A stretch of DNA of 64,000 nucleotides, from assembly GCA_022822855.1 (NCBI GenBank), contig JAJDYG010000016.1, positions 107,835 to 171,834 of the forward strand, written 5' to 3'. The DNA is from Dehalococcoidia bacterium. Its GTDB lineage: Bacteria > Chloroflexota > Dehalococcoidia > Bin125. The translations under genes and the position numbers were made by a program. Position 1 is the first letter of the stretch; every line of letters starts with the position of its first letter. This document shows, piece by piece, positions 7,830 to 16,306 of the stretch. The notes under the pieces were generated by a model, which ran no database searches, had not been told where the DNA came from, and saw only the letters and a list, made by a program, of their open reading frames with translations.

Positions 7830-9451
7830 GACAAGCTGAAGCCTTCGTAGCCGTTCGCGGCGACCTCCGCCAGACGCTCCCGATAGCGCGGGGCGCCGCC
7901 GGGATAGATCATGTAGCGCTGATGGTCGTTCTTGCCGTGGCCGTCGACGTTGGAGTTGTACCCGGTGAACCAACTCTTGATCTTGCTCATCAACTGGAAC
8001 TGGTACATCTCCTGGACATGCTGCAGCCACTCCTGCTCGGCCTCTGCTTGTGCTTCTACGCGGCGATAGCCGTGGTCGCGCATGTAACCAAGCAGGTCGG
8101 AGATCCAGTCGACGGAGGTCTCGATCCCGCGCGGGTAGTTGGTCGAGACCGAGCCGCCCTGCGGACCGCTGAGCATCAGCAGATTGGGAAAGCCGGAGGT
8201 CTGCATGCCGAGGAACGTGTCGGGACTGTTGGCCCATTTGTCCCGCAGGGGTAGCCCGTTTGAGCCGCTGAAGTTGATCCGGTCGAAGGCGCCCGTGATC
8301 GCGTCGAAACCGGTCGCGTAGATGATCAGATCGAATTCGAACTCCTGGTACGAGGTGCGGATGCCTTTCGGCGTGATCCGCTCGATCGGGGTCTCGTTGA
8401 TATCGATCAGATGCACGTTGTCGCGGTTGTAGGCCTCGAAGTAGCGCGTTTCGAGCGGCACGCGACGGGTGCCAAACCCGTGATCCTTGGGAATCAGTTT
8501 CTCCGCGGTCATCGGATCGTGGACCCGCTCGCGGATCTTGTTGGCGATGAACTCCGAGTAACCGGCGTTGGCCTCCGGATCGATGCCGACATCGATGAAG
8601 TTGCTCATCCATTTGCTGAATCCGGGCGTCTCGTAGAGCTTCTCCCAGAGCGCGAGGCGTTCTTCCTCGGGTACGTCGCGGAACTTGCGATGGTCGGGCG
8701 CGTGGATGAACCCGCCGGGCGTCCGCCGGCAGAGCTCGAAGATCTCGTCGTAGGTCGCCTTGATCTCAGCCTGGGTTTGCTCGTCGATGCGATCGTTGTG
8801 CAGCGGGGCGCACCAGTTCGGGCGGCGCTGGAAGACGGTCAACTCACCGACCTTGTCGGCAATCTCCGAGATGACCTGCACCCCGGTCGCGCCGGTGCCG
8901 ACCACGGCGACGCGCTTGCCCTCAAGCTCGACCGCCTCATGCGGCCAGTAGTAGGTGTGCCAGGCGTCTCCCTCGAAGCTGTCGATGCCTTCGATCCGCG
9001 GCAGGGTCGCAGCGGACAGCATGCCGATCGCCGTGAGCAGGAATCGGCCGGTAAACTCGCGTCCGTCCTCGAGGCTCACGGTCCAGTAGCAGCCGTCCTC
9101 GTCGAATGAGGCCCCTGCCACCTTGCAGCCGAACTGCATGTGGCGTCGCAGATCGAACTTGTCGACCACGTGATTGAGGTAGCGCAGCGTCTCCGGCTGG
9201 CCGGCGAAGTGTTCGCTCCACTCCCACTCATCGAGCAGTTCCCTGGAGAACGAGTAGCCGTATGTGTAGCTCTCGGAGTCAAAGCGAGCGCCCGGGTAGC
9301 GATTCCAGTACCAGGTGCCGCCAGGACCGTCCGCAGCTTCGAGCACCGTGGCGCTGATCCCCATCTCTTGCAGCCGGTACATCTGGTAGATGCCCGCAAC
9401 GCCGGCGCCAATGACGATGGCGTCGAACTGGGGCTGGTCGTGATCGGTCAT
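7826..9451 (-). CDS. Baeyer-Villiger monooxygenase (flavoprotein, NADPH-dependent type)
   Basis: A 541-residue FAD enzyme that inserts oxygen next to a ketone to give an ester or lactone. Dinucleotide fold 1 is GAGVAG at residues 15-20, and a second Rossmann motif is VVGTGATGVQ. Between them, at about residues 159-170, is FEGDAWHTYYWP, an exact match to the Baeyer-Villiger fingerprint FxGxxxHxxxW(P/D). A later IYATGFD motif is also typical. The ATG at 9451 was chosen over a longer GTG frame because the FAD motif follows at the usual distance. Its stop codon lies within a MITE-like terminal repeat. It is divergent from an alpha/beta hydrolase, a common partner that cleaves the ester product. 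The substrate is unknown. Confidence 0.92.
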   Translation of the reverse strand: MTDHDQPQFDAIVIGAGVAGIYQMYRLQEMGISATVLEAADGPGGTWYWNRYPGARFDSESYTYGYSFSRELLDEWEWSEHFAGQPETLRYLNHVVDKFDLRRHMQFGCKVAGASFDEDGCYWTVSLEDGREFTGRFLLTAIGMLSAATLPRIEGIDSFEGDAWHTYYWPHEAVELEGKRVAVVGTGATGVQVISEIADKVGELTVFQRRPNWCAPLHNDRIDEQTQAEIKATYDEIFELCRRTPGGFIHAPDHRKFRDVPEEERLALWEKLYETPGFSKWMSNFIDVGIDPEANAGYSEFIANKIRERVHDPMTAEKLIPKDHGFGTRRVPLETRYFEAYNRDNVHLIDINETPIERITPKGIRTSYQEFEFDLIIYATGFDAITGAFDRINFSGSNGLPLRDKWANSPDTFLGMQTSGFPNLLMLSGPQGGSVSTNYPRGIETSVDWISDLLGYMRDHGYRRVEAQAEAEQEWLQHVQEMYQFQLMSKIKSWFTGYNSNVDGHGKNDHQRYMIYPGGAPRYRERLAEVAANGYEGFSLS

Positions 9452-9561
9452 GAGGCGCTCCTTCGCTCGGGCAAGGCAGAGGCTAGTCCGACCCGACCTG
9501 CTCGGCAACGACATGGAGCCCAGCGACCCGCTACGTTGTCGTTCTGGACTGGACCCGCTGC

Positions 9562-10341
9562 ATGAGCGTCGACCCCGCCGCGATCCACACCGTCATTGAA
9601 GGAGACGGAGAACGCACTTTCCTCTTGCTCAACGGGGCGGGCCAGAGCCTGCACACCTGGGATTATGTGGTCCCCGACCTGCTCGGCGCGGGACGAGTGA
9701 TCAGGTTCGACGTCCCCGGCGTTGGTGAGAGTCCCTCTCCGGACGTTCCGTACTCATTTGAGGAGTTGGCGCAAATGGCGATGGAGCTGGTGGAACCATG
9801 GCGGGCCGAGTCTCTGATCGTCGTGGGACACGCCTGGGGCGCCCGGGCGGCGCAGGTCATCGCACGGGACAACGAGATTGCCGGAGTAGTGATCGGATCC
9901 GGAGGCGGCAAGTTTCCCCCGCTGGCGGCTCCCGGCGACATGCGGACCGCAACCCAGGGCGCACAAGCCGACGACAGCGAGGACTGGAACCAACGGTTCG
10001 AGCGCGCCTATTGCGGCCTCGGTTTCGCCGAACGTGATCCCGAGCGAGCCGACTGGCTCTTCCGCCTGGCCCGGACCACGCCCTGCGAGCCCTCCGTCGT
10101 CGCGGGCGCGATGGAGCGTACGCCGGTGGATTCTTACTGGGGACAGTTCGACGTCCCCGCGCTGCTGCTCTACGGCGCAGATGATCTCGTCGGCCACCGC
10201 GAGAACGCCGAGGACCTCCACCGGGCGCTGCCGGAATCGAAGCTTGTCTACATTGAGCAAGCAGGACACTTTGTGATCGCCGAGCAGGGAGAACGCTTCG
10301 CCGCCGAGCTGTTGCGCTGGATCGAGGAGACAGGACTGTAG
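9562..10341 (+). CDS. Alpha/beta hydrolase-fold protein lacking the nucleophile serine
   Basis: A 259-residue alpha/beta hydrolase with an oxyanion-loop region LLNGAGQSLHTWD and a nucleophile elbow that reads VGHAWG instead of GHSxG, so the catalytic serine is alanine (A91, codon GCC). The likely acid (GADDLVG) and base histidine (QAGHFV) are kept. Length and fold are otherwise normal, with no frameshift. Family members usually cleave esters, lactones or C-C bonds. This one may be inactive, non-hydrolytic or a binding protein. It is divergent from the Baeyer-Villiger monooxygenase, with 110 bases between the starts. Confidence 0.85.
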   Translation: MSVDPAAIHTVIEGDGERTFLLLNGAGQSLHTWDYVVPDLLGAGRVIRFDVPGVGESPSPDVPYSFEELAQMAMELVEPWRAESLIVVGHAWGARAAQVIARDNEIAGVVIGSGGGKFPPLAAPGDMRTATQGAQADDSEDWNQRFERAYCGLGFAERDPERADWLFRLARTTPCEPSVVAGAMERTPVDSYWGQFDVPALLLYGADDLVGHRENAEDLHRALPESKLVYIEQAGHFVIAEQGERFAAELLRWIEETGL

Positions 10342-10415
10342 GTCAGAACTGGGCAGAGCAGTGGATCCTGTGCACTCCAAGCGACCCGTAAGATCAACAC
10401 GGAAGCGAGCGTCCC

Positions 10416-11036
10416 TTGCAATTCCGGCAACCCGACCAGGATGCCATCGCCCGCGGCGACTTGACGTTGACGTTCAGGCGTTGGCGCCAACCTCAGGCCA
10501 AGGAGGGCGGCCGCTATCGCGTCGGCGGGATCGTGATTGAAGTCACCTCGGTCGATTTGATAGAACCTTCAGCGATCACGGTCGAAGACGCGCGAGCCGC
10601 CGGTCAGGAGTCGCCTGAAGCCGTCCTGGATGCAATCTTTCGAAACCAGCGCAAGTCCGCCGACCCGGATGCTCAGCTCTACCGAGTGGCGTTTCGCAGT
10701 CTCGGTGAACAGGCCGACCCACGCACCGCATTGGCGGCAGACGCCGCGCTCGATCCGGATGAACTCTCTGCGATTTCGAATCGGCTGGCGAAGATGGATG
10801 CTCGTTCTCGCCACGGCCCGTGGACTCGGGCCGCGCTCGAGGCGATCGCGGCCAGCCCCGGACGGCGGGCGCCGGACCTGGCTGCCGAATTGGGCCGCGA
10901 GACTCAGAGGTTCAAGGCGGATGTCCGCAAGCTCAAGTCGCTCGGCCTGACGATCAGCCTCGAAGTCGGATACGAACTCTCGCCCAGAGGCCGGGTCGTG
11001 CTCGACACGCTGGAGTCGCAGGCCGCCGGCGAATAG
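10416..11036 (+). CDS. ASCH/PUA-like protein with C-terminal helical (possible winged-helix) region
   Basis: A 206-residue protein. Residues about 8-60 (AIARGDLTLTFRRW, GGRYRVGGIVIEVTSV) resemble an ASCH-type beta-barrel, a fold that binds nucleic acid or modified nucleosides. Residues about 110-205 are helical and resemble a small winged helix (SRHGPWTRAALEAIA, AELGRETQRFKADVRKLKSLGL). The only start in range is TTG at 10416, preceded by GGAAGCGAG. It follows the hydrolase by about 75 bases on the same strand. The ASCH assignment is moderate and the specific role is unknown. Confidence 0.6.
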   Translation: MQFRQPDQDAIARGDLTLTFRRWRQPQAKEGGRYRVGGIVIEVTSVDLIEPSAITVEDARAAGQESPEAVLDAIFRNQRKSADPDAQLYRVAFRSLGEQADPRTALAADAALDPDELSAISNRLAKMDARSRHGPWTRAALEAIAASPGRRAPDLAAELGRETQRFKADVRKLKSLGLTISLEVGYELSPRGRVVLDTLESQAAGE

Positions 11037-11055
11037 CCAACCCTCTGGTCTGCGC

Positions 11056-11451
11056 CTATGCCTGGCGCGAGTCGACGATCTCCCGGGCCGCGCTGACGAC
11101 CTGTGGGATGATCGATGTGACCTCTGCCTCGTCCAGCGAACTCGCCACCGATGGGTAGCCTGCCCGTTCAATCATCGGCCGCAGTCGGCCCCGCTCTAAG
11201 ACGTTCAAGGTCCAGTCGAGCGAATCGCCTGCGGCGGTCAGGTCGAGCATCAGCCGTTCGTCGTCGGCCTCGGGTCCGTAGTGGTAGTGCGGGGCGACCT
11301 GGAAACAGTCGAAGCGCAGCAACTCGGTGTCGTGCCCGTCGACGTCCGCGCGAACCTCGATGCACAATCCTTCATCGCCGGCGATGTCGTCCCGATAACG
11401 CATCGCAAAGGCGATAGGTCCGGCGTCGACCCGTGTCTCGTGTCCGCTCAT
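11056..11451 (-). CDS. Conserved hypothetical protein, 131 aa
   Basis: A compact acidic soluble protein with no signal peptide or membrane helix. The ATG at 11451 follows GTGAGGAG 6 bases upstream, a good ribosome site. Patterns such as GPIAFAMRYRDD, LCIEVRADVDG and LRFDCF suggest a small beta-rich domain, then a helical C-terminus. I do not recognise a characterised family. It converges with the ASCH-like gene 19 bases away and is divergent from the Anbu operon. Confidence 0.7.
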   Translation of the reverse strand: MSGHETRVDAGPIAFAMRYRDDIAGDEGLCIEVRADVDGHDTELLRFDCFQVAPHYHYGPEADDERLMLDLTAAGDSLDWTLNVLERGRLRPMIERAGYPSVASSLDEAEVTSIIPQVVSAAREIVDSRQA

Positions 11452-11662
11452 AATCCATCTCCTCACCCTGGCGGTCGCGGAGCCGACGCTCCAGGCAAAC
11501 AGCGACCCCAGGGCTCATCAATCTGACACTCGTCCGCTGGAACTTGGCGCTCGATCCGGCGGGAGTCTGGAGGGCCAAGCTAGCACAGCGAGAGCGCGCC
11601 AGGCTCCGATCCGGAGCGGCCCTGCGCTACCATTTTCGCCTGGAGTGCTCATGGGAGTGGTC

Positions 11663-13123
11663 ATGGCGAACGAACTCCTGCGGGACTATCAAACCGCCGG
11701 CTCGTCGGACGACGAAATGTTCGATGAGGCGGGCGCTTTCCGCGCCGACTACCGGGACCTCGGCCAGACCTTGCAGGGCTGGACCCTGGAAGAGCACCTC
11801 CAACGTGAGGAACGGGCGGACCTGTCGCTGCTCAGCGCCGGTATCACCTTCAATGTCTACTCCGAGGAGGAAGGCACGGAGCGGATCTTTCCTTTTTCCC
11901 TGATCCCCCGGGTCATCGGAGCCCAGGAGTGGTCGCAGATCGAAGCCGGACTGAAGCAGCGCCTGCGAGCGCTCAACCTGTTCCTCCTGGACGTCTACGG
12001 AGATCAGCGGATCATCAAGGAGCGAGTGATTCCCGGCGAGATCGTGCTGGGCTCGCCCGGTTATCTGCCGGAGATGGCGGGCTTTCAGCCGCCTCTGGGC
12101 ATCTACGCCCACATTGCGGGTTGTGACCTGGTTCGCGACAAGCAGCGCGGGATGGTCGTGCTCGAAGACAATCTCAGGACGCCGTCCGGCGTGTCATACG
12201 TGCTCGAGAACCGAACCGTGATGCTCCGCGTCGTGCCGGAACTCTTCCCACGCCAGGGCGTCCGAGCAGTCACCGACTATCCCAACCAGCTGCTGGGCAC
12301 ACTGCTGTCGGTCAGTCCGGCAGACAGCACTGACCGGCCCCGCGCCGTGTTGCTCACGCCCGGCATCTACAACTCTGCGTACTTCGAGCACTCGTTCCTC
12401 AGCAACCAGATGGGGATTCCGCTCGTCGAGGGTTCCGACCTGACCGTCGGAGACGACGACTACGTCTACCTCCGTTCGACCACCGGCCTTGAGCGGGTCG
12501 ACGTCGTCTATCGACGGATCGACGACGACTTCCTCGACCCAGAGGTTTACCGGCCCGACTCGATGCTCGGCGTGCCTGGACTTATGCGCGCTTACCTGAA
12601 GGGTCACGTCAGCCTGGTCAATGCCCCCGGCGCGGGGGTGGCCGATGACAAGGTGGTCTATCGATGGGTGCCGGAGATCATCCGTTTCTACCTGGATGAG
12701 GATCCAATCCTGCCGAACGTTGATACCTTTTCGCCGTTGATCGCGTCCGAGTTGGACCACATCCGCGCGCACGCCCGAGATCTCGTGATCAAGCCGGCGA
12801 ACGCCTCCGGGGGGTACGGCGTGTTGATCGGCGAGCAGGCCTCCAGCGCTGAACTTGAAGACACGCTGGCCCAGGTGGAGGCCGAACCGCGGAACTGGAT
12901 CGCCCAACCTCTCCTGCAGTTCAGCTCTATCCCCACCTTCGACGGTGAACGGCTCAAGCCCCGCCGAGCGGACTTGCGCCCGTTTGTGCTCTCGGGACGG
13001 GAGACCTGGGTGATACCCGGCGGGCTCACACGAGTGGCCCTGCGTGAGGGGTCGTACATTGTCAATTCCTCGCAGGGCGGCGGCAGCAAGGACACCTGGG
13101 TGCTGAACGAGGAGCCGGCCTGA
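11663..13123 (+). CDS. Circularly permuted ATP-grasp type 2 protein (Anbu operon)
   Basis: A 486-residue member of the circularly permuted ATP-grasp family (formerly DUF404/407). Markers are the N-terminal RADYRDLGQTLQGW segment, RIFPFSLIPRVI, PGYLPEMAGF, the VVLEDNLRTPSGVSYVLENR nucleotide-site region and VIKPANASGGYG. These proteins are thought to act as peptide ligases (amidoligases). ATG 11663 is preceded by GGGAGTGGTC. The stop overlaps the next start (TGATG), so translation is probably coupled. Association of this family with alpha-E proteins and the Anbu peptidase is well known; the ligated substrate is not. Confidence 0.9.
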   Translation: MANELLRDYQTAGSSDDEMFDEAGAFRADYRDLGQTLQGWTLEEHLQREERADLSLLSAGITFNVYSEEEGTERIFPFSLIPRVIGAQEWSQIEAGLKQRLRALNLFLLDVYGDQRIIKERVIPGEIVLGSPGYLPEMAGFQPPLGIYAHIAGCDLVRDKQRGMVVLEDNLRTPSGVSYVLENRTVMLRVVPELFPRQGVRAVTDYPNQLLGTLLSVSPADSTDRPRAVLLTPGIYNSAYFEHSFLSNQMGIPLVEGSDLTVGDDDYVYLRSTTGLERVDVVYRRIDDDFLDPEVYRPDSMLGVPGLMRAYLKGHVSLVNAPGAGVADDKVVYRWVPEIIRFYLDEDPILPNVDTFSPLIASELDHIRAHARDLVIKPANASGGYGVLIGEQASSAELEDTLAQVEAEPRNWIAQPLLQFSSIPTFDGERLKPRRADLRPFVLSGRETWVIPGGLTRVALREGSYIVNSSQGGGSKDTWVLNEEPA

Positions 13124-14124
13124 TGCTCAGCCGTGTCGCCGAAAACCTGTACTGGCTCGGACGCTACCTCGAGCGCGTCGAGAACATCGCGCGTATGGCT
13201 CGGGTGGAGCACGATGTCATGCTCGAAAGCGGCCAGGAGATCTGGCACAGCCTGGTCAGCACGACCGCCTCCAATCAGCTCTTCTGGGACACCCTGATCG
13301 AATCGCCCGAGCTGACCCACTCGGAGTTTCTGATCCACTCGATGCAGAACCCCGCATCCTTGCGATCAACCCTGGTCCGAGCGCGCGAGTTGGCCCGCGG
13401 CCTTCGAGAACACATCTCGCGCGAGGTCTGGGAGGAGATCAACGCGCTGTATCTCTTCCTCGCGCTGCGTAAGGAGTACATCGCCAACGACATTCACGAG
13501 TTTTGCACCGAGACCCAGCGGCGAACCCAGACGATCCTGGGCCTGTACGACAACACCGTGCTCCGAGACGAGGGCCGCGAGTGGTTTCGCTGCGGCATGT
13601 ATCTCGAGCGGGCCGACATGACCAGCCGGATCATCGACGCCAAGTACCACATCCTGCTGCCGGGCGAGGACGCGGTCGGAGGCGCGTTCGACCGCTTCCA
13701 GTGGATGGCCGTGCTGCGCTCGGCCTCGGCGCGCGAGGCCTACCGCCGAATGGGCAACAACGAAGTCGACGGGATCCAGGTCGCGCAGTTGCTGATTTTC
13801 TCTCAGGAGTTTCCGCGCAGTCTCGCCTTTTGCGTGCAGGCGCTTCAACGTCACTGCCAGTTGGCGACGACCCAGACACCTAACCGCCGTCGCGCGGCGG
13901 CCGAACGAGGCATCGCGCTGCTGCATCTGGATCTGGGCGCCACCGACATGGACCAGCTCATTGATGAAGGCCTGCACGAGTTCCTCGACGGCTTCCAGCA
14001 ACGACTGATCGAGATCGACCGAGCCATCACGGACAACATCTTCCGTGCCGAACCCAACGCCGGAGCAGCGCAGCGCCAGAGTCAACACGCTGTGCAGCCA
14101 AACGCGAACGTCGACCAGGGATGA
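13123..14124 (+). CDS. Alpha-E domain protein (DUF403)
   Basis: A 333-residue, largely helical alpha-E protein opening with the family hallmark MLSRVAENLYWLGRYLERVEN. Further conserved stretches are FCTETQRRTQTILG and MYLERADMTSRIIDAKYH. It starts by a one-base overlap with the ATP-grasp gene and ends two bases before the Anbu start, so the three genes form one operon. The biochemical role is unknown. In the literature it consistently accompanies permuted ATP-grasp ligases and proteasome-like Anbu. Confidence 0.9.
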   Translation: MLSRVAENLYWLGRYLERVENIARMARVEHDVMLESGQEIWHSLVSTTASNQLFWDTLIESPELTHSEFLIHSMQNPASLRSTLVRARELARGLREHISREVWEEINALYLFLALRKEYIANDIHEFCTETQRRTQTILGLYDNTVLRDEGREWFRCGMYLERADMTSRIIDAKYHILLPGEDAVGGAFDRFQWMAVLRSASAREAYRRMGNNEVDGIQVAQLLIFSQEFPRSLAFCVQALQRHCQLATTQTPNRRRAAAERGIALLHLDLGATDMDQLIDEGLHEFLDGFQQRLIEIDRAITDNIFRAEPNAGAAQRQSQHAVQPNANVDQG

Positions 14125-14125
14125 C

Positions 14126-14863
14126 ATGACTTTCTGTCTGGGCATCAAGTGCCACGAAGGGCTGGTCGCGATCGCGGATACCCGGATCACCAGCGGCTCA
14201 GAGGTATCGACGGCGAAGAAAATCGCCGTGCATCAGGGCGAACACCACTCCATGTTTGTCCTCACCAGCGGCCTGCGATCGGTCCGCGACAAGGCGATCA
14301 CCTACTTCGAGGAACGGCTCCGGCAAAACGGCAGCAATCTCACCCGCTCCTACCAGGCCGTCAATGCTCTGGCCGAAGAAATGCGCCGCGTCTACAACGA
14401 GGACAATGACTGGCTGATCAAGGCGGGACTGCACTTCGACCTGCACTGCATCGTTGGCAGCCAGCTGACCGAGGACGAGTCTGCGCACCTATACCTGCTC
14501 TATCCCCAGGGCAACTGGGTTGAAGTCTCCCGAGGGACACCCCATCTGATCATCGGCGAGACCCGCTTCGGCAAACCGATTCTCGACCGAGCCCTGCGCT
14601 ATGAGGCCTCGCTGGAGGAGTCGCTGCGCCTCGGACTGCTGTCGTTCAACTCGACCGAGGCGAGTTCCGCCGACGTCGGACCGCCGGTCGATGTCGTCGT
14701 CTATCCCAACGATTCCTTTGACGTGCGCGAGCGTCGTTTCAACACTGAGGAACTCGCACCCCTTGCACAGTTCTGGCAGCAGGCAATCGAGAATGCTGTG
14801 GAGCAAGCCGCAGCCCCGGTCGCCTCCCTGGCGCACTCGCTCGGCATTCGCTCTGAAGACTGA
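14126..14863 (+). CDS. Anbu (BPH) proteasome-like peptidase
   Basis: A 245-residue Ntn-hydrolase of the proteasome beta-subunit superfamily. The chain starts MTFCLGIK, so removing the initiator methionine would expose the catalytic threonine. The conserved VAIADTRITSG strand and KKIAVHQ follow as in Anbu, and HSMFVLTSG precedes the helical layer. ATG 14126 was preferred over a longer in-frame start because Anbu begins at the catalytic residue. Anbu assembles into rings and is usually encoded with ATP-grasp, alpha-E and a transglutaminase. Only the transglutaminase is missing here. Confidence 0.88.
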   Translation: MTFCLGIKCHEGLVAIADTRITSGSEVSTAKKIAVHQGEHHSMFVLTSGLRSVRDKAITYFEERLRQNGSNLTRSYQAVNALAEEMRRVYNEDNDWLIKAGLHFDLHCIVGSQLTEDESAHLYLLYPQGNWVEVSRGTPHLIIGETRFGKPILDRALRYEASLEESLRLGLLSFNSTEASSADVGPPVDVVVYPNDSFDVRERRFNTEELAPLAQFWQQAIENAVEQAAAPVASLAHSLGIRSED

Positions 14864-14944
14864 CTTCACCGCTTCCGAGATCACATCAATCGTCCGCGTG
14901 GGTCCATGCGATTTCGCCGAACGACCGGCCATTTTGCCGCCCGT

Positions 14945-15249
14945 GAAGGGCCTGTCAACACTAGGCTCATTCCGCGTCTCCCCGTGCTTGACACGGGGCC
15001 CAGACCTCGATCTTCGGGCGAAGTAACGACGCGTGCCTCGGCTCAGACGCGGAGAGGCCAGACCCCGCGCACCTGCGTCGAGGTGAGGCCAACGTCTTCC
15101 TACGCGCGAAACTGGCTGCTCTGGGCCCCGTGTCAAGCACGGGGCGACGAGCGCTCGGCGTATTGCGCTTGGCGTGATCTGTTCCGACCCGCGTCGACTT
15201 GCGCCAACATGGATCATTCCGCTGAGATAGGTGTGTGAACACGCCCTAG
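14945..15249. mobile_element. MITE-like element, copy 2 (longer)
   Basis: The right end GTGTGAACACGCCCTAG (15233-15249) is the exact reverse complement of the left end of the copy at 7648. The left end, GGGCCTGTCAACACTAG near 14948, is degraded. It shares TTCCGCGTCTCCCCGTGCTTG and the TTGCGCCAACATGGA segment with copy 1 and adds about 120 bases of palindromic GGGGCCC/CACGGGG material. No transposase frame is present. The TAG stop of the enolase-superfamily gene (15246-15248) is inside the right terminal repeat. It fills the gap after Anbu. Confidence 0.65.
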
Positions 15250-16292
15250 CTCACGATGCCGAGACCCGGCCCCTCGGGCGGCAGCACATATCCGTCCTCC
15301 ATTGCCGGCAGCGGCATGTTGGAGGCAAAGCGCCTGTCCTCGGGCACCCATGGGATCTCGAACCAGCGCGTCGCCGACGAGGCGAACCCGTAGGCGAGCG
15401 ATGCCTGCAGGGACGGTCCCGGTCGGAAGTTGTGCGGACTCAGCGCCACGTTATGTAGCTCGGCCAGGGTTGCTACTCGCTGAGCAGCCGTGATCCCGCC
15501 AATCTTCGTCACCTCGGGCTGCAGGTAGGTGATCGCCTCGCCGCGCAGCAGCCGCTCGAAATCCTCCAGCGTGTACTCGTTCTCACCGGCCGCGATGTCG
15601 ACGCCCGCCTCCCGCTGCACTCGCCGCATCGCCCGATGATCGCGCATCGGCCGCACCGGCTCCTCGAACCAGGTCGCGCCGAGGTCCGCGAGTTGCCTAC
15701 CGAACGCGATCGCCTCAATCGGGTCGAAGTGCCCGTTGACATCGACCATGATCGCCAGCTCGTCGCCGAACCGGCGGCGCAAACGTTCAACATGGTCGAT
15801 CGTCACCTCATGCAGCTTGACTCCTCCGATGCCGGCATCAACTGCCCGCTGCGTCTCGCTCACGACCAGCTCCGGATCGCGCAACGGCGGCAGGCTCGCG
15901 TAGGCAGGCACGGCGTCGTGCCGCGATCCACCGAGCAGTTGCAGCACCGACGCGCCCAGCGCCTTGCCGAGCAAATCCCAGAGCGCGATGTCGAGCCCGG
16001 ACAACGCCATCGGGAAGATCCCCTGATCGGCGTAGCGATAGCCGTAATCCCACAGCTCGAACCACAGCCGTCCGATCTCGCCGGCCTCGCGACCCAGCAC
16101 CCTGGGCGCAAGCAGTTGTTCGACCGCCGAAGCGATCGGACGCCCTCCGGCGCCGGACCGGTCGGGGTCGGGAATGCCCCACCACGTCTCGCCGACGCCG
16201 GTGCGACCTTCGCCGTCGGTCACTGTGACGAATACCTGCGTCAGAGGCGTCGAATCCAAGGTGGTCGCCTGTACCGAGGCAATCTTGCTCAC
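15246..16292 (-). CDS. Mandelate racemase/muconate-lactonizing (enolase superfamily) enzyme
   Basis: A 348-residue enolase-superfamily dehydratase or racemase. The barrel shows GGVKLHEV (base on strand 2), the three metal ligands in MVDVNG, WFEEPV and AGENEYT, and a C-terminal SPHNF histidine. These enzymes abstract a proton alpha to a carboxylate of an acid sugar or related acid. I placed the start at GTG 16292: the longer upstream frame runs through the proline dehydrogenase gene and lacks family similarity. The stop lies inside a MITE-like end. It follows the proline dehydrogenase gene by 14 bases, so they are probably cotranscribed. The substrate is not predictable. Confidence 0.88.
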   Translation of the reverse strand: MSKIASVQATTLDSTPLTQVFVTVTDGEGRTGVGETWWGIPDPDRSGAGGRPIASAVEQLLAPRVLGREAGEIGRLWFELWDYGYRYADQGIFPMALSGLDIALWDLLGKALGASVLQLLGGSRHDAVPAYASLPPLRDPELVVSETQRAVDAGIGGVKLHEVTIDHVERLRRRFGDELAIMVDVNGHFDPIEAIAFGRQLADLGATWFEEPVRPMRDHRAMRRVQREAGVDIAAGENEYTLEDFERLLRGEAITYLQPEVTKIGGITAAQRVATLAELHNVALSPHNFRPGPSLQASLAYGFASSATRWFEIPWVPEDRRFASNMPLPAMEDGYVLPPEGPGLGIVS

Positions 16293-16306
16293 GCTGCTGC
16301 CCTCGA

